Below, piece by piece: positions 18,049 to 25,704 of a stretch of 64,000 bases of DNA. Numbering within the stretch: position 1 is the stretch's first letter; every line of letters begins with the position of its first letter. Made by a program: the position numbers and the translations under genes. The notes under the pieces were generated by a model. The model ran no database searches, was not told where the DNA came from, and saw only the letters and a list, made by a program, of their open reading frames with translations. The DNA is from JAVVHH01 sp963835135 (GTDB taxonomy: Bacteria > Pseudomonadota > Alphaproteobacteria > Acetobacterales > Acetobacteraceae): contig CAWIEF010000002.1 in NCBI GenBank assembly GCA_963835135.1, positions 682,001 to 746,000 on the forward strand, read 5' to 3'.

Positions 18049-18132
18049 ATGAGTTCTAGTCAGTCTCCGGCGTCACCCCCTTGCGCTCTCGCCTGGTCGA
18101 ATGCAGCGCCTGGCGGTTCGGGTGCGCGCTGA
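18049..18132 (+). CDS. Possible 27-codon mini-ORF
   Basis: ATG at 18049 with AAGGAA about 9 nt upstream opens a 27-codon frame (starts MSSSQSPASPPCALAWSNAA) ending in TGA 2 nt before the next small ORF. Codon content is ordinary and no domain is visible. It is listed because it repeats the pattern of short ORFs leading into larger genes in this patch, and it accounts for part of the 346-bp gap at 17941-18286. Confidence 0.2.
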   Translation: MSSSQSPASPPCALAWSNAAPGGSGAR

Positions 18133-18134
18133 TC

Positions 18135-18278
18135 ATGGCAGTGCTTCTGCACCGCTCGCTCAACGGGCGTCCGGTCCTTGTGATCCTGGCAGCACCAACC
18201 GGCACCGGATCCGCGAGTCCGCCCGCTGCTCCGGCCGTGTCGGACACTAACGCAGCCATCGTCGTCGCAGCACTCTAG
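18135..18278 (+). CDS. Possible small protein upstream of the repeat protein
   Basis: A 47-codon ORF (starts MAVLLHRSLNGRPVLVILAA) begins 2 nt after the previous mini-ORF and ends directly at the AGGAGAT ribosome binding site of the repeat-protein gene. It has one short hydrophobic stretch and an Ala/Pro-rich second half. There is no ribosome binding site of its own. It could be translated by re-initiation, or be spurious. Confidence 0.25.
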   Translation: MAVLLHRSLNGRPVLVILAAPTGTGSASPPAAPAVSDTNAAIVVAAL

Positions 18279-18286
18279 GAGATCTC

Positions 18287-19474
18287 ATGGCTGGCTCGAA
18301 CTTCTCGATCGTCAATGGTGTCGACGGCACCAGTAAGGTGTCCATCTCGACCCCGGCGAATGACGTCAACGGCAACACCGTCGTCGGCCACCTCGCCATG
18401 ACACCGGTCGCCGGTGTCGCGACCCCGGTCGGCCCGGCCAATCCGTTGCCGGTGTCCGATCCTGGGCTGGGCGCCTCCACCGATACGCCATGGGGCGGCG
18501 GAGGCGGAGCAAGCGCCATCGCCGCGCTCAAGGCGATCTATCTGAAACTCGCGGCAACGCTCCCGGTCAGCCTGACCGGCTCGCTTCCAGCCGGCACGAG
18601 TGCGATCGGCTCGGTTTCGGTCTCCAATTTCCCGGCCACGCAGCCGGTCAGCCTGTCCGGCTCGCTTCCAGCCGGCACGAGCGCGATCGGCTCGGTCTCA
18701 GTCTCCAACTTTCCCGCGACGCAGCCGGTCAGCCTCACCGGCTCGCTTCCGATCGGCACCAACGCGATCGGCTCGGTCGTCGTCTCCAATCTTCCGGCGA
18801 CGCAGCCGGTCAGCCTGTCGGGCGCACTTCCGGCCGGCACCAACCCGATCGGCTCGGTCTCCGTCGCCAACTTCCCGGGGACGCAGCCGGTCAGTCTGTC
18901 GGGCGCGCTCCCAACCGGCACGAACGCGATCGGCTCGGTTTCCGTCTCCAACTTGCCGGCCACGCAGCCGGTCAGTGCCGTCGCCCTGCCGCTGCCGCTT
19001 GGAGCCGCGACCGCATCCAAGCAGCCCGCGATCGGTGCGGCAGGCAACCCGGCCGCCGACGTCTTGACGGTGCAGGGCGCGCCATCGATGACGGCGCTCA
19101 AGATCGATGGCAGCGCGGTCACGCAGCCGGTCTCGGGCACCGTCTCGATCGCGAATGCCCCCGTGTCCTGGCGCTTCAGCAGCGCCGCCGAGGCAAGCCG
19201 GGCGTTCAAGACCTCCGCTGGCACGCTCTACTCGATCTACGTCACCGCGTCCTCGGCCGGCTTCCTGATGGTGTTCGACGCGACGACAGCGCCGGCCGAC
19301 GGCCCAGTCACGCCCGTCGACGTGATCCAGTGCGCCTCCAACGCCACAACGGTGCTGGACTACACCGCCACGCCGCTGCCGTTTGTGAACGGCCTCGTCG
19401 CCGTCTTCTCCAGCACGGGGCCTTTCGTCAAGACGGCCAACCCGGTCGCCTTCCTAAAGGGCGGCTACGTGTGA
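18287..19474 (+). CDS. Phage-virion-like protein with five 27-residue repeats
   Basis: This 395-residue protein is low in charge and has no signal peptide. Residues 1-90 are Gly/Thr/Val-rich. Residues 93-227 are five tandem 27-residue repeats of the type PVSLTGSLPAGTSAIGSVSV-SNFPATQ. The C-terminal part (about 290-395) contains YSIYVTASSAGFLMVFDATT, PADGPVTPVDVIQC and VAVFSSTGPFVKTA. That C-terminal pattern resembles hypothetical virion proteins of phages in Rhizobiales, as far as I remember the family; this is a recollection, not a search. AGGAGAT precedes the ATG. The function is unknown; a tail or head-fibre role is inferred from the tailspike-like neighbour. Confidence 0.7.
   Translation: MAGSNFSIVNGVDGTSKVSISTPANDVNGNTVVGHLAMTPVAGVATPVGPANPLPVSDPGLGASTDTPWGGGGGASAIAALKAIYLKLAATLPVSLTGSLPAGTSAIGSVSVSNFPATQPVSLSGSLPAGTSAIGSVSVSNFPATQPVSLTGSLPIGTNAIGSVVVSNLPATQPVSLSGALPAGTNPIGSVSVANFPGTQPVSLSGALPTGTNAIGSVSVSNLPATQPVSAVALPLPLGAATASKQPAIGAAGNPAADVLTVQGAPSMTALKIDGSAVTQPVSGTVSIANAPVSWRFSSAAEASRAFKTSAGTLYSIYVTASSAGFLMVFDATTAPADGPVTPVDVIQCASNATTVLDYTATPLPFVNGLVAVFSSTGPFVKTANPVAFLKGGYV
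18563..18967 (+). repeat. Five tandem 81-bp coding repeats
   Basis: Five in-frame units of exactly 81 bp begin at 18563, 18644, 18725, 18806 and 18887. The encoded 27-residue units differ at a few places (Thr/Ser after PVSL, Ala/Ile/Thr in LPxGT, Phe/Leu in SNxP). The DNA has drifted at third positions, so the array is old or selected at the protein level. Confidence 0.92.
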
Positions 19475-19598
19475 CGGCGGGTTGTCAGGGCTTTACATTC
19501 TTGCATCTCCGCCACCTCTAACCCTCTGATCTCTCGAAAGGGCACGGCACTTGCGTGGGCTCCCGCACCCCTTCTGTCACCCGCCGGGAGCTTACGCC

Positions 19599-19739
19599 GT
19601 GAAGAACCGCCGCCCTGTGACCGTCACGTCCATCGCCGCGCTCGCGCTTCTGGCCGTCGCCCTGCCGGAGCCCATTGTGCTGGACCTCCTCGGCGTCGGC
19701 CTGGCTTCGATCGGGCTCGGCCTCATCTGCATCCGCTAG
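19599..19739 (+). CDS. Small membrane protein
   Basis: A GTG-started 46-codon ORF has GGGAG 8 nt upstream. The peptide starts with a basic MKNRRPVTVTS and continues as two hydrophobic stretches, IAALALLAVAL and IVLDLLGVGLASIGLGLICI, ending in Arg. It is probably a small inner-membrane protein. It follows the repeat protein, so a small phage-type membrane protein such as a holin relative is possible but unproven. It converges on the PhzF-like gene. Confidence 0.5.
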   Translation: MKNRRPVTVTSIAALALLAVALPEPIVLDLLGVGLASIGLGLICIR

Positions 19740-19754
19740 CCACCGCACGCGGCG

Positions 19755-20660
19755 TCACGCGCCGGGCGTCAACCAACCTTCCATGACGGCGACGCAGTTG
19801 CCGCCGACCCGGGCGATCATCTTGTCCCCATCTTCGGCCGCGCTCGCGATCAGCAGGCTCGGCCGGCCCATATCTGTCCCTTGCCCCACCCGCAACCGGA
19901 GCGCGGCGTGCCCCGAACTGGCCGCCCGGAGTGCGATCATCGCACCCGTGGCACTCCCGGTTGCCGGGTCCTCGACCATGCGCGAGGTGAACATGCGTGC
20001 TTGCAGGTCGGTGTCGCCGTCCAGTCCGGGATCGATGTCGCGCGTGTAGCCATAGACCGAGAAGGCGCCGGTTCCCGGCAGAACCGTCCTGTAGCGGGCC
20101 GCGTCGGGCACGGCGCGGCGTAGCGCGTCCCGGGTTGCAATCTCCATGACCAGGAACGGCATCCCGACCGATGCGACGACCGGCTCATGCGTTGCCGTGA
20201 CGATGTCGCCTGCGCCCAGGCCGAACAGCCCGGCGGCCTGCTCCGGCGACAATACGTATCCTCTCGACAGTGGCTCGGGCGCCGTGAGTTCGGCCCCCAC
20301 GACGGCATCACCGTCGCCCAGCAGCTCCAGCGGCACCAGCCCGGCCGCCTCCTCGAACACGAACCGATCCGGCACGGCCTCGCCGCGCCGTTGACGCTCG
20401 CGCGCGAGCACGAAGGCGGTGCCGATGTTCGGATGACCCGCGAACGGCATCTCCCGGCTCGGATTGAAGATCCGCACCCACGCCGTATGCGCCGGATCTC
20501 GTGCAGTCAGGACGAACGTCGTCTCCGAGTAGTTGAACTCGTTGGTGATGGCCTGCATCTCCGCCGTCGACAGCCCGTCCGCGTCCAGGACCACGGCAAG
20601 CGGATTGCCGCGAAACATCTCGGTCGTGAACACATCGGTGGTGATGTAGCGGCGTCGCAT
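19755..20660 (-). CDS. PhzF family isomerase-like protein
   Basis: This 301-residue protein has the diaminopimelate-epimerase-like PhzF fold. It carries DVFTTEMFRGNPLAVVLDAD at the N-terminus, NEFNYSETTFVL (with the catalytic Glu) near residue 45, and MPFAGHPNIGTAFVLA and VEDPATGSATGAM further on. PhzF isomerises trans-2,3-dihydro-3-hydroxyanthranilate in phenazine synthesis, but most homologues act on unknown substrates and no phenazine genes are here. An AGAGGAG ribosome binding site precedes the ATG at 20660. It is divergent from a MocR-type regulator, with a perfect palindrome between them. Confidence 0.9.
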   Translation of the reverse strand: MRRRYITTDVFTTEMFRGNPLAVVLDADGLSTAEMQAITNEFNYSETTFVLTARDPAHTAWVRIFNPSREMPFAGHPNIGTAFVLARERQRRGEAVPDRFVFEEAAGLVPLELLGDGDAVVGAELTAPEPLSRGYVLSPEQAAGLFGLGAGDIVTATHEPVVASVGMPFLVMEIATRDALRRAVPDAARYRTVLPGTGAFSVYGYTRDIDPGLDGDTDLQARMFTSRMVEDPATGSATGAMIALRAASSGHAALRLRVGQGTDMGRPSLLIASAAEDGDKMIARVGGNCVAVMEGWLTPGA

Positions 20661-20708
20661 GCCCGGCTCCTCTGTTCGATGGCACGATGGTGCGCGCGCC
20701 CCGCTTAT

Positions 20709-20730
20709 GCGACAATCCAAACATTGTCGC
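20709..20730. promoter_or_regulatory. Palindromic operator between phzF-like and MocR-type genes
   Basis: GCGACAAT and ATTGTCGC form a perfect inverted repeat (8-bp arms, 6-nt spacer) in the 85-bp divergent region. It is the right size and place for a dimeric GntR/MocR operator controlling both genes. It begins two bases into the upstream ATG at 20707, which argues that the regulator starts at 20746. Confidence 0.6.
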
Positions 20731-20745
20731 AGGGACATCATCATC

Positions 20746-22068
20746 ATGGCTGATATCGCCGCTGCCCTGGCCGCTGGCCTCGAAGCCGATATCCGCGCCG
20801 GGCTGCTGCTCCCGGGCGCACGGCTGCCGACCCACCGCGCCCTCGCGGCCGAGCACGGCGTCGCGGTCAATACCGCGACGCGCGCCATGCGACTGCTCAC
20901 GGCGCGCGGATTGGCAGTCGGCGAGGTCGGGCGGGGCAGCTTTGTGCGGGGCCCGACGCAAAGCGCCGCCGCGGCGTTCCGCCCGGAGCCCGCGATGCAG
21001 GGTGTCATCGACCTCTCGCGCAACACGATGCCGATGCCGGGCTTGCAGGCCCGCTTCCAAGCCACGGCGCTGGCTGTCCTGCGGCGTGAGCCGGACCTCG
21101 CGACCTATCGCGAGAGCAGCATGGCGGCGGCCGACCGGGCAGCCGGTGCGGCATGGCTGTCCCGCGAGGGTCTGCTCCCCAACGATCCCGGCAGGATCGT
21201 CGTTTGCACCGGCGCGCAACACGCGACGTTCGTCGCCCTGATGGCAGTTACGCGACCCGGTGACGCCGTTGCCGTCGAAGCCCTCACCTGGCCTGGAATC
21301 AAGGCGGCCGCGGCAGCGCTGCATCTGCGGCTCGTCCCCATCCCCTTGGACGAGCACGGCCTTCGCCCGCGCGCCCTGCTCCGCCTCGCCACCCGGAACC
21401 GGATACGGGCGATCTATTGCATGCCTGGCCCACAGAACCCTACGTCATCCGTCATGCCGCAGGCGCGGCGGGACCTGGTCGCAGCCCTCGCGCGCCGGCT
21501 CGACATCCAGATCATCGAGAGCGACGTTTACGGCTTCCTGAACGAGAGCCCCGCCGCGCCGCTGGCGGCGCTCGCACCGGAGCGCACCTGGTTGATCCAC
21601 GGCACGTCCAAAGCACTGGCGCCGGGCTTGCGCTGCGCGTGGCTGCTGACGCCGCCGGGTTCGGCGGAGCGGGCCGAAGATCTCGTCCGAGCGACGGTAT
21701 GGGCCGTCCCGCCGCTCGGAGCAGCCATCGCCTCGCGCTGGATCGCCGACGGCACGGCGAATGGCTTGGTCGTCGCCCGCCGCGACGAGGCGCGCCTGCG
21801 GCAAGCGGTGGCCGGGCGGCTGATACCAGCCGGGCTGGCCCGACAGACCTCCCCGATCTCCATGCATGTGTGGCTGCACCTGCCGCGTGGTCGTCGCGCC
21901 GATGACGTCGCCGGCCGCGCGCTGCACGCCGGCGTCCGCGTCGCGCCCGCCGGCGCATTCGCCATTGGACGTGCCCCCGCCGCCATCCGCATCTCCATTG
22001 GAGCAGCAAAAGACATCTCGGAACTCGAAACGGCCCTCCAGCGGCTCGTGCCGGAGCTGCGCGCATGA
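20746..22068 (+). CDS. MocR-type transcription regulator (GntR domain plus aminotransferase-like domain)
   Basis: This protein of about 440 residues has an N-terminal GntR winged helix (ADIRAGLLLPGARLPTHRAL, then VNTATRAMRLLTARGLAVGE) and a large PLP-dependent aminotransferase fold-I domain. The PLP lysine lies in HGTSKALAPGLRCAW at about residue 290, and MPGPQNPTSSVMP matches the conserved substrate/PLP loop. MocR proteins sense PLP-bound or amine ligands. The divergent PhzF-like gene is the obvious target. ATG 20746 is preferred; ATG 20707 is in frame but overlaps the palindrome. Confidence 0.9.
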   Translation: MADIAAALAAGLEADIRAGLLLPGARLPTHRALAAEHGVAVNTATRAMRLLTARGLAVGEVGRGSFVRGPTQSAAAAFRPEPAMQGVIDLSRNTMPMPGLQARFQATALAVLRREPDLATYRESSMAAADRAAGAAWLSREGLLPNDPGRIVVCTGAQHATFVALMAVTRPGDAVAVEALTWPGIKAAAAALHLRLVPIPLDEHGLRPRALLRLATRNRIRAIYCMPGPQNPTSSVMPQARRDLVAALARRLDIQIIESDVYGFLNESPAAPLAALAPERTWLIHGTSKALAPGLRCAWLLTPPGSAERAEDLVRATVWAVPPLGAAIASRWIADGTANGLVVARRDEARLRQAVAGRLIPAGLARQTSPISMHVWLHLPRGRRADDVAGRALHAGVRVAPAGAFAIGRAPAAIRISIGAAKDISELETALQRLVPELRA

Positions 22069-22087
22069 TGCCGGGCGATCGCAGAGA

Positions 22088-22163
22088 TGGTGCCCAGGGG
22101 CGGAGTCGAACCACCGACACTGCGATTTTCAGTCGCATGCTCTACCAGCTGAGCTACCTGGGC
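22088..22163 (-). tRNA. tRNA-Phe (GAA)
   Basis: A 76-nt cloverleaf on the minus strand has acceptor stem GCCCAGG/CCTGGGC, D-arm TAGCTCAGCTGGTAGAGCA, an anticodon loop CTGAAAA giving GAA, a T-arm with GGTTCGACTC, and an encoded CCA. It decodes UUC and UUU. It sits downstream of yacG, as is usual in alphaproteobacteria. Confidence 0.97.
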
Positions 22164-22214
22164 GCCGGTGAGAGCGGGGTGATTAGCCCGCGACGGCGAG
22201 GAGTTCAACCCTCC

Positions 22215-22397
22215 TCATGGGCGCTCGGGCAAGTCCGAGCCCGGCGGATCCTCGTCCAGCTCTGGCGGCGGACCAGGGATCGCGTACGCGCCGCTGAACC
22301 ACCGGCCGAGATCGACGTCGGCGCAGCGCGGCGAGCAGAACGGGCGATAGCGGGCCGTCTCGGCCGGACGGCCGCAAATGGGACAGGGTTTGGTCAA
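22215..22397 (-). CDS. yacG: DNA gyrase inhibitor YacG
   Basis: This 60-residue zinc protein has the four-cysteine pattern CPICGRP ... FCSPRCADVDLGRWFSGAYAI, which is diagnostic of YacG. E. coli YacG binds GyrB and blocks DNA binding by gyrase. The start is TTG, overlapping the stop of the RNase G-like gene (TTGA), so the two are translationally coupled. The tail is acidic and proline-rich. Confidence 0.95.
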   Translation of the reverse strand: MTKPCPICGRPAETARYRPFCSPRCADVDLGRWFSGAYAIPGPPPELDEDPPGSDLPERP

Positions 22398-23425
22398 TGG
22401 GATGATCTCTCGATCCGCCAGGCGCAGGAGGCAAGCGCCGGGTCGGGCTTCGGTATCAGGGCACGCCCGGTGCGTCCTGCAAGGTCGGTCAGCGCCACGC
22501 TGTCACGGGCCAAGGCAGCGGCGACGTCGGGGGCGCAGGTCAGGCCGAGGGAGAGGTAGGGCGCGGCCGCGGTCTCGCGGTCGATGGTCCGCAGCGCGGC
22601 GAGGCCGGCGGCATGCGGGCCGGACAGCAACTCGTGCAGCGGCGGGCGCACGCGGCGGCGGACGATTTCGGCCAGCCCGAGCGCGGTGAAGCCGAGCAGC
22701 CGGGGCTGGAGCGGATCGGCGGCGAGCGCCGCGGCCAGGGCGGGCGCGAGCTTCGGCCGGCGTGCGGGGCTGAGGCCGGCCGGGTCGATGAGGATGGCGC
22801 CCGACAGATTGCGCAGGCGGATCTGGTGCGCGAGCGCGGGCAAGGCGGCAAGATTGGCAGCCATTTGGGCGGCCGCCTTGGCCCCGCGGAAGGCGGTCGC
22901 GGCGGCCATGTCGAGGTCGATCGCCACCAGAGCGGGCGTGGGGTAGATACTCGCCCGCATGCCGGCCGGCAGATCGACCTCGCGCTCGGACAGCGCGGCG
23001 ATCTCGTCGGCAAGCCAGGCTGGGAAGACCCCGTCGGCCGGGACCAAGCCCGGGTATGTCGCGAGTATCTCGTCCAAGGGCGTGGGACCGCGGCTGACGA
23101 GCCCGGGTTCGCCCTGGCTGGCGGGGGCGGCGGCAAGGCGTGGGCCTTTGCCGCCCTGGCCGGCGCGGACGACGCGGACCGTCAGCAGCGTGCCCTCGCT
23201 CGCGCCGGCGGCACCCTGGCTGTCGGGGAGAAACCCGTCGCCGTCCGGCAGCGCGACGAACGACCCGGCCATTGCCGGCACATGCGTGGTCACGCGACCG
23301 CGGTAGATGTCACCAACCCCATCGGGCGCGCCGGGCCGCCATAGGGCAAAATCCCGCAGCGTGTTCCCTTCGAACACGGCCGCGCGGACCTCGCCCGGGC
23401 TGCGCTCGACGAGCATGCGGATCAC
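22394..23425 (-). CDS. Short RNase E/G family protein
   Basis: This 343-residue protein is related to RNase G. The N-terminal S1 region reads GDIYRGRVTTHVPAMAGSFV and GDGFLPD. The two catalytic Asp regions are present as VAIDLDM (RNase E has AIDVN, so the Asn is replaced by Asp) and AILIDPAGL (RNase E has VIDFIDM). The C-terminal zinc-link CPxC motif is missing and the protein is shorter than RNase G. It may have reduced or altered nuclease activity. The start is the GTG overlapping the maf stop (GTGA), and it overlaps yacG by TTGA. Confidence 0.8.
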   Translation of the reverse strand: MIRMLVERSPGEVRAAVFEGNTLRDFALWRPGAPDGVGDIYRGRVTTHVPAMAGSFVALPDGDGFLPDSQGAAGASEGTLLTVRVVRAGQGGKGPRLAAAPASQGEPGLVSRGPTPLDEILATYPGLVPADGVFPAWLADEIAALSEREVDLPAGMRASIYPTPALVAIDLDMAAATAFRGAKAAAQMAANLAALPALAHQIRLRNLSGAILIDPAGLSPARRPKLAPALAAALAADPLQPRLLGFTALGLAEIVRRRVRPPLHELLSGPHAAGLAALRTIDRETAAAPYLSLGLTCAPDVAAALARDSVALTDLAGRTGRALIPKPDPALASCAWRIERSSH

Positions 23426-23976
23426 GGCACGGGAAAGCCGCGCCCGCGCAGGACCTGCGCCGTCTCGAACAGCGGCAGGCCGACGACGCCCGAATAGCTG
23501 CCCGATAGCAGTCGCGTGAAGCCCGCCGCCCGGCCCTGGATCGCGTAGCCGCCCGCCTTGCCGACGCCCTCGCCACACCGTGCATAGCCGTCCACCTGAT
23601 GGTCGGTCAGCCGCGCGAAGACGACGGCGGTGATGCAGACGCGGGCCGACTGGCCGCCGTCCGGGCCGGTGAGCACGAGTGCGGTCAACACCTGGTGCCG
23701 TCGGCCCGAGAGGAGGGCGAGGCATGCTCGAACGCCGGCCGTATCTTCCGCTTTGGGCAAGATGCGGCGCCCGAGTGCCACCACGGTGTCGGCGGCCAGG
23801 ACGAAGCTGCCCGGTGCGGTCGCGGCGGCCGCCTTCTCCCGTGCCATCCGCTGGACATAGTCGCGCGGGGTCTCGCCCGCGCGGTGCGTCTCGTCGATGT
23901 CAGGACCGACGACGCTGTCGGGCACGATGCCGATCTGCGCCAGGAGTGAAAGGCGGCGAGGGCTCGCCGAAGCCAG
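23422..23976 (-). CDS. maf: Maf-family nucleotide pyrophosphatase, start codon uncertain
   Basis: The conserved protein reads LVLASASPRRLSLLAQIG at the N-terminus, then GPDIDETHRAGETPRDYVQR and VLAADTVVALGRRIL, and matches Maf proteins, which hydrolyse modified or non-canonical nucleoside triphosphates. The signature S-A-S-P-R-R segment is encoded, but no in-frame ATG, GTG or TTG precedes it before a stop at 24034-24036. The first canonical start, GTG at 23925, would delete the active-site loop. I place the start provisionally at CTG 23976. It lies directly after infA and overlaps the RNase G-like gene by GTGA. Confidence 0.8.
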   Translation of the reverse strand: MASASPRRLSLLAQIGIVPDSVVGPDIDETHRAGETPRDYVQRMAREKAAAATAPGSFVLAADTVVALGRRILPKAEDTAGVRACLALLSGRRHQVLTALVLTGPDGGQSARVCITAVVFARLTDHQVDGYARCGEGVGKAGGYAIQGRAAGFTRLLSGSYSGVVGLPLFETAQVLRGRGFPVP

Positions 23977-23996
23977 AACGAGCGGCGGCGCGGCTC

Positions 23997-24215
23997 TTAC
24001 TTGAAGCGGAACGTGATCCGTCCCTTGGACAGGTCATACGGAGTCATCTCGACGTTGACCCGGTCGCCGGCAAGAACGCGAATACGATTCTTGCGCATCT
24101 TGCCCGACGTGTGCGCGAGGATACTGTGTTCGTTGTCGAGCTTCACGCGGAACATGGCATTGGGCAGCAGCTCCATCACCGTGCCACTGAACTCGATCAT
24201 GTCTTCTTTAGACAT
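23997..24215 (-). CDS. infA: Translation initiation factor IF-1
   Basis: This 72-residue S1/OB-fold protein has the exact IF-1 length. It contains MSKEDMIEFSGTVMELLPNA, FRVKLDNEHSILAHTSGKMR and a GDRVNVEMTPYDLSKGRITF ending. IF-1 binds the ribosomal A site during initiation. It is followed at once by maf, whose coding sequence begins within about 25 nt of the infA stop. In alphaproteobacteria infA commonly leads the maf-RNase-yacG-tRNA-Phe group, as here. Confidence 0.98.
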   Translation of the reverse strand: MSKEDMIEFSGTVMELLPNAMFRVKLDNEHSILAHTSGKMRKNRIRVLAGDRVNVEMTPYDLSKGRITFRFK

Positions 24216-24287
24216 TAGGTTCCCAGATCTTCCATATAGCTGTCCTTGTTACACGTGGCCGGAACATGAGCACGGGACTGGTTCCGG

Positions 24288-25580
24288 TCAAGCGCGCAAC
24301 AGACGCTGGCTGATACTACGCGCGTGCGCCGTCAAGCCCTCGGCTTCGGCGAGGGCGATCGCGGCCGGGCCGATGCGGGCGAGGGCGGTGGGGTCGCACT
24401 CGACCCAGGTGGTCCGCTTAAGGAAGTCGAACACCGATAGGCCGGAGGCAAAGCGGGCGGTGCGCCCGGTCGGCAGCACGTGGTTGGGCCCGGCCACGTA
24501 GTCGCCGACCGCCTCGGGGCAGGAAGGGCCAAGGAAGGCCGCGCCGGCGTGGCGGATGTTCTCGAACAATGCTCGCGGGTCGGCGACCATGATCTGCAGG
24601 TGCTCGGGGGCGAGTTCGTTGACGAGAGTGACCGCCTCCGCCCAATCGCGTGCCACGATGATGCACCCGTGATCGCGCCAGCTCGCACCGGCAATGGCCG
24701 CCCGCGGTAATGTTGCGAGGGCGCGTTCCACGGCGGCCGCCACTGCGTCGGCCAGGGCGGCGTCCGTCGTGATCAGGATGCTCTGAGCGTTCTCGTCGTG
24801 CTCGGCTTGGGCCATCAGGTCCATGGCGATGTCGGCCGGGTCCTGGGCCGCGTCGGCCATCACGACCACCTCCGAGGGGCCGGCGATGCTGTCGATGCCG
24901 ACGCGGCCGAACACCTGGCGCTTGGCCTCGGCGACATAGGCGTTGCCGGGGCCGACGATGCGATCGACTGGCGGCATCGTCGCGGTGCCGTAGGCGAGGG
25001 CGGCGACGGCCTGTGCGCCCCCGACCCGGTAGATCTCGGACACGCCGGCGCGCTGCGCGGCGGCGAGAACGAGCGGCTCCAACTGCCCGCCGGGGCAGGG
25101 GACGCACATGGCGATGCGGCCGACGCCGGCGACGCGGGCGGGCAGCGCGTTCATCAGCACGGAGGAGGGATAGGCCGCCTTGCCCCCGGGGACGTAGAGA
25201 CCGACGGCATCGAGGGGAGACCAGCGCATGCCGAGATGAAGGCCGGCATCGTCGGTCTGCTCGAGGTCGGCGGGCATCTGGGCGCGGTGGAACGCCTCGA
25301 TCCGGCTGGCGGCCAGATCGAGCGCGTCGAGCAGCGCGGCGGGCACCGCGGCGGTGGCAGCTTCGATCTCGTCGGGCGTTACCCGCAGCGTGGCGGGGGT
25401 GAGGTCGAGACGGTCAAAGCGGCTGGTGTAGTCGATCAGGGCCGCATCACCGCGGGCGCGGACGTCGGCAATTATGGCGGCGACCGGCGCGTCGACCCGC
25501 GAGGTGGTGTCGCGGCCGTCGGCGACGAGGGCGCGGAATGCGGCGGGGAAGCTGCCATCGGTGGTGGCCAGGCGCTTCAT
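24288..25580 (-). CDS. hisD: Histidinol dehydrogenase
   Basis: This 430-residue enzyme has the family's normal length. It contains GPGNAYVAEAKRQVFG, AGPSEVVVMADAAQDPADIA and the catalytic Glu-His in LAPEHLQIMV. It oxidises L-histidinol to L-histidine in two NAD-dependent zinc steps. The ATG at 25580 is preferred (MKRLATTDGSF). It follows hisG on the same strand after a 124-bp gap that holds a copy of a dispersed repeat. Confidence 0.97.
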   Translation of the reverse strand: MKRLATTDGSFPAAFRALVADGRDTTSRVDAPVAAIIADVRARGDAALIDYTSRFDRLDLTPATLRVTPDEIEAATAAVPAALLDALDLAASRIEAFHRAQMPADLEQTDDAGLHLGMRWSPLDAVGLYVPGGKAAYPSSVLMNALPARVAGVGRIAMCVPCPGGQLEPLVLAAAQRAGVSEIYRVGGAQAVAALAYGTATMPPVDRIVGPGNAYVAEAKRQVFGRVGIDSIAGPSEVVVMADAAQDPADIAMDLMAQAEHDENAQSILITTDAALADAVAAAVERALATLPRAAIAGASWRDHGCIIVARDWAEAVTLVNELAPEHLQIMVADPRALFENIRHAGAAFLGPSCPEAVGDYVAGPNHVLPTGRTARFASGLSVFDFLKRTTWVECDPTALARIGPAAIALAEAEGLTAHARSISQRLLRA

Positions 25581-25662
25581 GATGACGGCTCGTCGGTTGG
25601 GCTGGCGTCTGGGCGCGTGGTGCGTCGGCACGGACGGCTCTTGCCGCTCTGGGCTGCCGCGT

Positions 25663-25685
25663 CGCTGCGCTCCTCGCATTGACGG
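25663..25685 (-). repeat. Dispersed intergenic repeat, copy 1
   Basis: On the minus strand this reads CCGTCAATGCGAGGAGCGCA..., matching a second copy downstream of murA (26520-26542) at 21 of 23 positions, and the core CGTCANTGCGAG of a third copy at 41968. It lies in the hisG-hisD gap. Confidence 0.55.
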
Positions 25686-25704
25686 AAAGGGTGGGGTGGG
25701 GTGG

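Noticed and set aside
18563..18967. CRISPR array
   Set aside because: The 81-bp units are contiguous, in frame and protein-coding, with no spacers and no cas genes.
13600..19745. Complete prophage
   Set aside because: No integrase, terminase, capsid, portal or att repeats are visible; only tailspike-like and repeat proteins.
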